DNA of 6,134 nucleotides from Bacilli bacterium (lineage in GTDB: Bacteria > Bacillota_I > Bacilli_A > RF39 > UBA660): positions 1 through 6,134 of the forward strand of contig JAEDGC010000078.1 in assembly GCA_016297695.1 (NCBI GenBank), in the 5' to 3' direction. Position 1 is the first letter of the stretch. Each line of letters starts with the position of its first letter. Position numbers and translations under genes: made by a program. Below the pieces are notes generated by a model. The model did not search any database and was not told the DNA's origin. It saw only the letters and a program-made list of their open reading frames with translations. This document shows positions 1 to 4,755 of this stretch, piece after piece.

Positions 1-51
1 ATATTACCGATAAATAGTCGATTTCCTTTTTTTTTACTTAAATTTATTAAA

Positions 52-75
52 AAAAGGACTTTTTTAAGTCCTTTT
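52..75 (-). terminator. Rho-independent terminator of the coat protein gene
   Basis: Read on the minus strand, a 10-bp stem (66-75 pairing with 52-61) with a 4-base loop is followed by a T-rich tract. The stem begins inside the stop codon of the coat gene (74-76), so gene and terminator overlap. The left arm could also pair with TCCTTTTTTT at 24-33, an alternative hairpin that might serve transcripts from the other side. Confidence 0.85.
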
Positions 76-511
76 AGCAAACACAATCAATAAAAGTATC
101 TGTTAAACATTTAATTGCACAAACACAATTTAAATCGATTGTAAAGAATGAGTTTGTTGCTATATATGGATTAATACTTGCAGTATCAGGATTATCAGCA
201 AGTACTCTACATGTACAGCAATTTCCATCTACTTTTTCTACTCTAAATACGCATGAACAAGCTTGTGTTTCATTTGGATTAGCAGTTAAGTCTTTAGTAG
301 TTGGCATTCTAAGTGGACATCCATTAGCACAACAAGTAAATAACATTATAGGTCTTGTATTACAAATTAAGCAATTAGGACCTCCTCCTAAAGATGGTCT
401 ATCACATGAATCCAAACAACTGTCAGGACACGCATTTTGTTGTAATACTAAAATAACATTTAGTATTTCAGCAATACAACTAGAACTTGAATTATGATTA
501 TTATTGCACAT
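74..511 (-). CDS. cotZ: Spore coat protein of the CotY/CotZ/ExsY family
   Basis: A 145-residue Cys-rich protein with 20 Cys. The order of motifs matches the Bacillus outer coat/exosporium proteins CotY, CotZ and ExsY: a helical N-terminal part with CIAEILNVILVLQ (12-24) followed by paired Cys (28, 32, 36), NTRP (51-54), FRVEKVD (89-95), CRVL (101-104) and a C-terminal TIDLNCVCAIKCL (124-136) ending in CVC. In Bacillus these proteins form disulfide-linked crystalline layers on the spore surface, and their genes are switched on late in the mother cell. The open frame reaches back to 562, but I start at 511: AAAGGGTGA (517-525) sits 5 bases before this ATG, and the sigma-K-like -10 box lies between 511 and 562. 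Which of CotY, CotZ or ExsY is the closest relative cannot be told. No other coat gene adjoins it; the neighbour at 627 is divergent. Confidence 0.9.
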   Translation of the reverse strand: MCNNNHNSSSSCIAEILNVILVLQQNACPDSCLDSCDRPSLGGGPNCLICNTRPIMLFTCCANGCPLRMPTTKDLTANPNETQACSCVFRVEKVDGNCCTCRVLADNPDTASINPYIATNSFFTIDLNCVCAIKCLTDTFIDCVC

Positions 512-516
512 ATCTT

Positions 517-525
517 TCACCCTTT
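517..525 (-). promoter_or_regulatory. Ribosome binding site that sets the coat gene start
   Basis: AAAGGGTGA is spaced 5 bases from the ATG at 509-511. The upstream in-frame ATGs (536-538 and 560-562) have no comparable site, so this SD decides the start. Confidence 0.8.
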
Positions 526-541
526 CATGTATTCTCATTAT

Positions 542-568
542 TAATTTATGATAAATATTCAAAATAGT
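542..568 (-). promoter_or_regulatory. Sigma-K-like (late mother-cell) promoter of the coat gene
   Basis: On the minus strand, CATAAATTA (550 to 542) matches the sigma-K -10 consensus CATAnnnTA exactly, and an AC (568-567) lies exactly 16 bases upstream, the usual spacing of the sigma-K -35 AC. Transcription would start near 535, giving a leader of about 24 bases. The match is made by eye against the Bacillus subtilis consensus. It fits because cotY/cotZ genes are sigma-K targets there. Confidence 0.6.
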
Positions 569-604
569 GATAGTTATGTTATTTATTTTTTTTATTAATT
601 ATAG

Positions 605-610
605 TATAAT
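605..610 (+). promoter_or_regulatory. -10 box (TATAAT) of the EIIB-like gene
   Basis: A perfect TATAAT lies 6 bases before the SD AGGTGA (617-622). Spaced 17 bases upstream is only TTTATT (582-587), a poor -35. Transcription would begin at about 617, so the leader would be about 10 bases with the SD at its very start. Confidence 0.45.
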
Positions 611-626
611 TTTATTAGGTGATAGG

Positions 627-944
627 ATGAATACATATATAGAATATATTATAATTATAGTTGCTTTAATTTTAATTTCATTAATAATTATGAAATTAAT
701 GAAAAAAGATTTTAGCGTAGAGGCAAATAAATTAATTGGATATCTAGGTGGAAAAGATAACATTATTAATGCTGAATGCAATATGTCTAGATTTAAAGTT
801 ATTTTAAAAGATGTTAGCAAAGTTGATAAAGAAGCTATACAAAAGCTTGGCGCCAAAGGAATTGTTGAAATTGATAATCAATTAAAAATTATATTCGGCA
901 AAGATGCCAGAGCCTTAAAAAAATATATTGATGAAATCATATAA
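627..944 (+). CDS. Membrane-anchored PTS EIIB-like domain protein, active-site Cys displaced
   Basis: A 105-residue protein with a single N-terminal membrane segment (about 5-23), a short basic stretch (KLMKK) and then a domain resembling the glucose-type PTS EIIB fold. GYLGGKDNI (38-46) corresponds to the family's GGKENI, SRFKV (54-58) to TRLRV, and KLGAKGIVEIDNQLKIIFG (73-91) to the conserved alpha/beta end. In true EIIB the phosphorylated Cys falls two residues before T-R-L-R. Here that position is Asn52, and a Cys sits one place earlier (Cys51). No EIIC, EIIA or sugar gene is next to it, so phosphotransfer is doubtful and a regulatory or structural role is possible. I start at 627 because of AGGTGA at 617-622; the frame is open back to 567, but that longer start lies upstream of the -10 box. 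The basic stretch after the membrane segment suggests the domain is cytoplasmic. Confidence 0.7.
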   Translation: MNTYIEYIIIIVALILISLIIMKLMKKDFSVEANKLIGYLGGKDNIINAECNMSRFKVILKDVSKVDKEAIQKLGAKGIVEIDNQLKIIFGKDARALKKYIDEII

Positions 945-969
945 AAAAATCGTATCATAGCGATTTTTT
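944..969. terminator. Bidirectional terminator between convergent genes
   Basis: Nine bases on each side (944-952 and 961-969, AAAAAATCG pairing with CGATTTTTT) enclose an 8-base loop. A runs on the left and T runs on the right make it work in both directions. It touches the stop codons of both the EIIB-like gene (942-944) and the 97-aa gene (969-971). Confidence 0.75.
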
Positions 970-1262
970 TATATTTCTTCAATATCCGTTATTTCATCTA
1001 TATTAATTGCTTCATTATCCATAGTTAATAGAAAATTATTTTTTCTTCCAACAATTGTTTTTTCAAATGTTCTACCATTACTTATAATCTTGACGTTTCT
1101 TTTGTAAATAAAATTAACTGAATTAAATATATCAGCTATCTTTTTATTTATACTTCTACTGTCTTTTCTATCAATTAAATCATTTTGATAAAATATATCT
1201 TGTGAATTATCTATTTTTTTTTCAATTTTATTTGCAAATACTTTTGGTAAATCTTCTTTCAT
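969..1262 (-). CDS. Conserved-looking protein of unknown function, 97 aa
   Basis: I do not recognise this protein. It is 97 residues, charged, Lys/Ile/Asn/Asp-rich, without signal peptide or membrane segment, so probably cytoplasmic. The N-terminal half (1-50) looks helical. The C-terminal half (about 55-97) alternates hydrophobic and polar residues: VKIISNGRTFEKTIVGRKNN, then LLTMDNEAINIDEI. That pattern would suit a small beta-barrel of SH3/Sm type, but this is a guess from pattern only. The start is well supported: GAGGTG at 1268-1273, 5 bases before the ATG. It is divergent from the SEDS gene with 38 bases between them, and its stop lies in a terminator shared with the EIIB-like gene. A CATAAAATA box lies just ahead of its SD. 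Confidence 0.75.
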   Translation of the reverse strand: MKEDLPKVFANKIEKKIDNSQDIFYQNDLIDRKDSRSINKKIADIFNSVNFIYKRNVKIISNGRTFEKTIVGRKNNFLLTMDNEAINIDEITDIEEI

Positions 1263-1277
1263 AGTAACACCTCAATA

Positions 1278-1286
1278 TATTTTATG
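1278..1286 (-). promoter_or_regulatory. CATAAAATA box, possible -10 element of the 97-aa gene
   Basis: On the minus strand CATAAAATA ends 4 bases before the SD GAGGTG (1268-1273). It has the form of a sporulation sigma -10 (CATAnnnTA) and could also be read as the ordinary -10 TATCAT just upstream. No matching -35 is present at 16-17 bases, so the sigma factor is undecided. The same box, with the same spacing to its SD, occurs at 2619-2627. Confidence 0.3.
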
Positions 1287-1300
1287 ATAAAAGTCTAATT

Positions 1301-2404
1301 ATGAGACATAATAGTTATATGAAAGCTATTTTAAGAAAAAAAAATTTAATATTATTTATACCTCTAATAATTCTTATGGTTATTAGTTTTTTTACTATGT
1401 ATAATTCTAAATTTATTTCTAAAATATATATGAATCATATGTATAAACAAATGTTATGGTATGCTATATCAATATTAATTATAATTTTTTTACCAAAAAT
1501 AAAATTATTTTTTAAATTTTTTGGACTTATATATCTTATTAATGTTTTATTATTAATACTAGTATTAATATTTGGAAATACTATAAATGGAGCAAAAGCT
1601 TGGTTTAATCTTGGATTTATTGCTTTTCAACCAAGTGAACTCATGAAATTAAGTTATACATTATATCTAACAACTATTATAAAAAAATACAAATACAAAA
1701 ATATAAAATCTGATTTTATGTTTTTACTAAAAATATTTATTGTTTTATTAATACCAAGTATTTTAATTTTTTTAGAACCTGATACTGGTGCTATTATTTT
1801 TCTAATCATCATTACCTTTTTTATGTTAATACTTTCTGATATAAAAAAATATTGGTTCATCCTAATTACTATTTTTTTAATACTTTTTATATCAATATTT
1901 CTTTATTTATTCTACTTCAATCAAGATTTATTAATTAAATTAATTGGAACCTCTTTCTTTTATCGAATGGATCGAATTTTAAATCTAAAAAACAATATGC
2001 AAATTGAAAATGCTTTAATAGCTATTGGTAATGGTTCATTGTTTGGTCATGGAATCAATAGAGCAGCTATTTATATACCAGAAGCAGCCACAGATTTTGC
2101 CTTTTCTGTAGCTGTGAGTAGTATGGGATTTGTATGTGGATTAATTATTATCATTTGTTATTTTATAATAGATTTATATTTTATTAATATCATTTTAAGT
2201 AACAAGAATAAAACCACTAGATTATTTACCAGTGGATTTATAAGTGTTTTTATATTTAGTCAAATTTACAATATTTTTATGAATATTGGATACTTACCAA
2301 TAATGGGTATATGTTTACCATTTTTATCATACGGTGGTTCATCTCTAGTAGTATTTTCTTTATATATAGCAATTATTTTGAGACTTAAAATTAGTAATAT
2401 CTAG
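1301..2404 (+). CDS. SEDS-family peptidoglycan glycosyltransferase (FtsW/RodA/SpoVE)
   Basis: A 367-residue polytopic membrane protein, likely about ten membrane segments. SEDS proteins polymerise lipid II into glycan strands together with a class B penicillin-binding protein. Family signatures in order: NGAKAWFNLGFIAFQPSELM (96-115), with Trp101 at the conserved catalytic-site Trp position; LEPDTG (158-163); PEAATDFAF (260-268), with Asp265 as the putative catalytic Asp; and GYLPIMGICLPFLSYGGSS (330-348). The length is close to that of Bacillus SpoVE (cortex synthesis), and QPSELMK/FLSYGGSS are compatible with RodA or SpoVE; I cannot decide among them. One oddity: the stretch after TDF, where the family normally has GEELG or AEE-G, reads SSMG, losing the conserved Glu. 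The start is uncertain, since neither the ATG at 1301 nor the one at 1319 has a good SD. No PBP partner is in the window. The last 14 bases overlap the end of the opposing Tyr-rich gene. Confidence 0.9.
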   Translation: MRHNSYMKAILRKKNLILFIPLIILMVISFFTMYNSKFISKIYMNHMYKQMLWYAISILIIIFLPKIKLFFKFFGLIYLINVLLLILVLIFGNTINGAKAWFNLGFIAFQPSELMKLSYTLYLTTIIKKYKYKNIKSDFMFLLKIFIVLLIPSILIFLEPDTGAIIFLIIITFFMLILSDIKKYWFILITIFLILFISIFLYLFYFNQDLLIKLIGTSFFYRMDRILNLKNNMQIENALIAIGNGSLFGHGINRAAIYIPEAATDFAFSVAVSSMGFVCGLIIIICYFIIDLYFINIILSNKNKTTRLFTSGFISVFIFSQIYNIFMNIGYLPIMGICLPFLSYGGSSLVVFSLYIAIILRLKISNI

Positions 2405-2597
2405 GATAATAATAGCTATAAGAAGAATAGCCATAAGGATAACCATAATTATAATTTGGATAATAATATGGTTGATTTACATAAACAGGCCTTGGTCTTG
2501 TTAACCCAACTGCGGCCCCACCTGCTACTGCCCCTACTAAAAATGGAAAAAAGAATTGTCTATCACCATCATTGTACATTGGATAAGCATTGTACAT
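2391..2597 (-). CDS. Small Tyr-rich protein, putative spore coat or envelope component
   Basis: A 68-residue protein with 18 Tyr. It has three parts: a short head with spaced Tyr (MYNAYPMYND), a Gly/Ala-rich hydrophobic segment (FFFPFLVGAVAGGAAVGL, 15-32) that could insert in a membrane or form a coat core, and a tail of Tyr, Pro, Asn and Gly (38-68) ending PRYY. I know no firm family. Short Tyr/Gly/Pro-rich proteins are common among spore coat proteins, where Tyr can be cross-linked, so a coat role is an inference. AAGGGAG (2606-2612) lies 8 bases before the ATG. The SD is inside the 3' arm of the tyrS terminator and a CATAAAATA box fills its loop. It overlaps the end of the convergent SEDS gene by 14 bases. 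No terminator of its own is apparent. Confidence 0.72.
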   Translation of the reverse strand: MYNAYPMYNDGDRQFFFPFLVGAVAGGAAVGLTRPRPVYVNQPYYYPNYNYGYPYGYSSYSYYYPRYY

Positions 2598-2600
2598 AAT

Positions 2601-2639
2601 AAAAACTCCCTTCTTGTATATTTTATGAAGGAAGTTTTT
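2601..2639 (-). terminator. Terminator of the HAD-tyrS operon, with the next gene's SD in its 3' arm
   Basis: On the minus strand AAAAACTTCCTTC (2639 to 2627) pairs with GAAGGGAGTTTTT (2613 to 2601) over 13 bp, with one U-G wobble and a 13-base loop. It starts 5 bases after the tyrS stop codon. The 3' arm doubles as the SD of the Tyr-rich gene, so read-through mRNA would have its SD paired, whereas a transcript begun in the loop would not. Confidence 0.8.
2619..2627 (-). promoter_or_regulatory. CATAAAATA box in the terminator loop, possible -10 of the Tyr-rich gene
   Basis: CATAAAATA ends 4 bases before AGAAGGGAG (2606-2614). It fits a sigma-E/sigma-K type -10. An AAATA 18 bases upstream (2646-2650, read on the minus strand) weakly resembles a sigma-E -35. 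Transcription from here would start about at the SD, leaving out the 5' arm of the terminator. Confidence 0.35.
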
Positions 2640-2644
2640 TTAGA

Positions 2645-3871
2645 CTATTTATATATGCCTAGATAATACTTTTTCTTACCTTTTTTAATGATTACTACTT
2701 CATTATCTATTGCATTATTTTTAGTTATTAAATATTCTAAATCTGCAATTTTTTCATTATTTATACTAATTGCATTACCCAAAACCATCTCTCTTGCTTC
2801 TCTTTTACTTGTACAAATATTATTGTCAACAAGTAAATCCACAATATTAATATTACTTGCTATATCAAAAAATGGAACATCTTTAAAATTTTCTTTTAAA
2901 GTTTTTGCATCTAAAGTTTTAATTTCATCAGTAAATAATGCTTTACTTATTTTTTCGGCTTTTTCATATTCTTCTTTACCGTGTAAGAATGTAATTACCT
3001 CACGTGCTAAAGCTTTTTGAGCCATTCTTAATTCAGGTTTTTCTTGATGTTTTTCTTCAATATCATCAATTTCTTCTTTAGTTAAAAATGTTAATTTCTT
3101 TAAATAATCAATTACACAACTGTCATCAGAATTGATTAAATATTGATATAATTCATAACTTGAAGTTTTATTTATATCTAACCATAGTGCATTACCTTCT
3201 GTTTTTCCAAATTTTACCCCATTTGAATCAAGTACTAATGGCATAGTCATACCGTATAATTCCTTATTTAATTTTTTACGAGCAAGTTCAATACCTGTTG
3301 TAATATTTCCCCATTGATCAGAACCTGCTACTTGAAGTGTTACACCTTTTTGTTCATACAACGTTACAAAATCTAATCCTTGCAAAATGGTATAAGCAAA
3401 TTCACAAAAAGTAATACCTGTTTCTAGACGACGATTAATTATGTCTTTATCTAACATATAATTAACGTTAATATATTTTCCCCAATCTCTTAAAAAATCA
3501 ATTGTATTTATATTTTTAATCCAATCAAAATTATTAACAACCTCAAAACCAAATATTTCTTTTGCTTGTTTAGTTAAACCTATTACATTGTGTTCAACTT
3601 CTTCAGGAGTAATCATTTGTCTTTCTTTAGATGGTTTAGGATCGCCTATTAAACCTGTTGCACCACCAATAAGTAATATTGGTTTATGACCATATTTTGC
3701 AAGTCTTGTTGCAATTAAGAAACTAGAAAAATGTCCAATATGCATTGAATCAGCAGTTGGATCTGTTCCAATGTAAAATGTTAACTTTTCTTCATTTAAT
3801 TTTTTTTCTAATTCTGGACTACTAATATCTTTGATAAGTCCTCTGTATTTTAAATCTTCAAATAATGTCAT
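2645..3871 (-). CDS. tyrS: Tyrosyl-tRNA synthetase
   Basis: A class I aminoacyl-tRNA synthetase of 408 residues, of normal length and complete, which charges tRNA-Tyr with tyrosine using ATP in the cytoplasm and works as a dimer. Visible sites: the tyrosine/ATP pocket YIGTDPTADSMHIGH (33-47) with HIGH at 44-47; the tyrosine-binding pattern Y160-x3-Q164-x2-D167; VAGSDQWGN (181-189); the KMSKS-type loop KFGKT (220-224); and a C-terminal S4 RNA-binding domain (about 344-408, with DLLVDNNICTSKREAREMV). The start has a perfect AAGGAGG (3879-3885), 7 bases from the ATG, which overlaps the HAD gene's stop codon, so the two genes are probably translationally coupled. Expression should follow the Tyr T-box upstream of the HAD gene. 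It ends in a terminator at 2601-2639. Confidence 0.98.
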   Translation of the reverse strand: MTLFEDLKYRGLIKDISSPELEKKLNEEKLTFYIGTDPTADSMHIGHFSSFLIATRLAKYGHKPILLIGGATGLIGDPKPSKERQMITPEEVEHNVIGLTKQAKEIFGFEVVNNFDWIKNINTIDFLRDWGKYINVNYMLDKDIINRRLETGITFCEFAYTILQGLDFVTLYEQKGVTLQVAGSDQWGNITTGIELARKKLNKELYGMTMPLVLDSNGVKFGKTEGNALWLDINKTSSYELYQYLINSDDSCVIDYLKKLTFLTKEEIDDIEEKHQEKPELRMAQKALAREVITFLHGKEEYEKAEKISKALFTDEIKTLDAKTLKENFKDVPFFDIASNINIVDLLVDNNICTSKREAREMVLGNAISINNEKIADLEYLITKNNAIDNEVVIIKKGKKKYYLGIYK

Positions 3872-3883
3872 TATATATCCTCC

Positions 3884-4492
3884 TTATAACATTTTTTTTA
3901 ATACACTTATATTATTTTTACTATTATAATCTACAAGTACAAAATCCATTCCAGCATTATATGCTCCCAGTAAATCAATGTCTATGTTATCACCAACATA
4001 AATACAATCTTCTAAATTAAGTTTTCCTTTAGCGGCCAAAAAGGATTTTTCATCAGGTTTTATAAATAAATCACCACCTATAATTTCTAAAAAATATTTT
4101 GCTAAATCAAACTGTTCCAACCTTTTTTCCTGAACTTCTTTAAAAAAATTTGTCAAAACAACTAACTCATATTTTAAAGATAAATATTCAAGTACATCAT
4201 ATACTTCTTTTGAAATTTCATTTGGAACTAATCTTTGAGGATTGTTTAAATAATTTAAAACAAATTCGTAAGTAATAGCTCCATTTGTTTTATTGTATAA
4301 GTGATCAAAATAATTTTTCAAAGTATATCTATCAAAATATTTTTCATAATCTAACATTCCTTCAATAAATGAATCAATTATTTTTTTATTATATGGCAAA
4401 TTAAGTTCATTAAATGACTGGATTACAGATTTTTCAAAATTAATTTTAGGTAATAATGTACCGTCAATATCGAAAATAACACGTTTTTTCAC
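3884..4492 (-). CDS. HAD-superfamily hydrolase, first gene of the tyrS operon
   Basis: A 202-residue HAD phosphatase-like protein with all four motifs: DIDGT (8-12, nucleophile Asp8 and acid/base Asp10), the motif II Thr in LTN (Thr114), the motif III Lys in KPDEKSF (Lys145) and motif IV GDNIDID (167-173). A helical cap inserted at about 16-90 makes it subclass I, like phosphoglycolate phosphatase or YjjG-type nucleotidases. The substrate is unknown. I start at the GTG at 4490-4492, preceded by GGAGG (4500-4504) at 7 bases; a longer frame begins with a GTG at 4519, which falls inside the T-box terminator hairpin and has no SD. It lies 12 bases before tyrS, shares its transcript and is directly behind the T-box, so it should be induced when tRNA-Tyr is uncharged. 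Confidence 0.88.
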   Translation of the reverse strand: MKKRVIFDIDGTLLPKINFEKSVIQSFNELNLPYNKKIIDSFIEGMLDYEKYFDRYTLKNYFDHLYNKTNGAITYEFVLNYLNNPQRLVPNEISKEVYDVLEYLSLKYELVVLTNFFKEVQEKRLEQFDLAKYFLEIIGGDLFIKPDEKSFLAAKGKLNLEDCIYVGDNIDIDLLGAYNAGMDFVLVDYNSKNNISVLKKML

Positions 4493-4499
4493 TTCAAAA

Positions 4500-4504
4500 C
4501 CTCC
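4500..4504 (-). promoter_or_regulatory. Ribosome binding site that sets the HAD start
   Basis: GGAGG, 7 bases before the GTG at 4490-4492, comes directly after the terminator's T tract. It is the only SD in reach and rules against the upstream GTG at 4519. Confidence 0.75.
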
Positions 4505-4506
4505 AT

Positions 4507-4672
4507 AAAAAAAATCCACAAATTTAAGGACGAGAAAACCCGCGGTACCACCTTATTTTATGAATTTATCATACACTTTCTGACTATAAAGCATCACCTA
4601 TTAAGCTCATAAACTGTAATTTCATTGTTAATTGTTATTAGTTTACACCAACCACTAACTCTCTTTAAACTT
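4507..4672 (-). ncRNA. T-box riboswitch leader, tyrosine specific
   Basis: The minus-strand leader carries the hallmark T-box AAGGTGGTACCGCG (4541-4554). Stem I (about 4603-4672) is closed by AAGUUUA (4672-4666) pairing with UGAGCUU (4609-4603); it holds AGAGAG and GGTTGGTG, typical of Bacillota T-boxes. In its 3' side, a TAC Tyr codon followed by A (4618-4616) is the likely specifier. A small stem III, UAUGA/UCAUA, precedes the T-box. The antiterminator pairs AAGG of the T-box with CCUU near 4526-4529. The competing terminator (4507-4531) pairs GUCC with GGAU and ends in eight T. Its helix is short and imperfect, so basal read-through may be high. Uncharged tRNA-Tyr should favour the antiterminator and turn on HAD and tyrS. 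Confidence 0.93.
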
Positions 4673-4718
4673 TTATCAACAATTACTTATATTTAATCAA
4701 CACTTAATTTATAACAAT

Positions 4719-4747
4719 ATATTAACAAAAATATAAAATATCGTCAA
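4719..4747 (-). promoter_or_regulatory. Sigma-A promoter of the T-box/HAD/tyrS operon
   Basis: TTGACG (4747-4742), a 17-base spacer, and TAATAT (4724-4719) preceded by TGT, an extended -10. Start of transcription is expected near 4712, which leaves a leader of about 220 bases. A second possible -10, TGTTATAAA (4715-4708), lies just downstream. The -35 is only 8 bases past the stop codon of the DUF2207 gene. Confidence 0.7.
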
Positions 4748-4755
4748 TTCAATTT

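Noticed and set aside
1..51. Possible gene or regulatory element at the left edge
   Set aside because: Only an AT-rich stretch with a T run that could pair with the coat gene terminator; nothing else can be supported.
512..562. Longer N-terminus of the coat gene starting at ATG 560-562 or 536-538
   Set aside because: No SD for either start; the sigma-K-like -10 box lies at 542-550, and the extra residues are not part of the family pattern.
599..856. Minus-strand open frame opposite the EIIB-like gene
   Set aside because: Antisense shadow of a recognisable domain; no SD and no familiar motif.
1278..1286. Firm sigma-K promoter for the 97-aa gene
   Set aside because: The -10 fits CATAnnnTA, but the bases 16-17 upstream are not AC, so I kept it only as a possible -10 element.
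1283..1288. TATGAT as -10 of the SEDS gene
   Set aside because: No acceptable -35 at 16-19 bases and no extended -10; it overlaps the opposite-strand CATAAAATA box, so the assignment is not supported.
1654..1860. Minus-strand open frame within the SEDS gene
   Set aside because: Antisense to conserved membrane segments of the SEDS protein, Ile/Lys-rich from AT bias, no support.
2688..3020. Plus-strand open frame opposite tyrS
   Set aside because: Shadow of the tyrS C-terminal region; Ser/Leu-rich composition comes from the complementary codons.
4493..4519. GTG at 4519 as start of the HAD gene
   Set aside because: It falls within the T-box terminator hairpin and has no SD; the GTG at 4492 has GGAGG at proper spacing and begins right before DIDGT.
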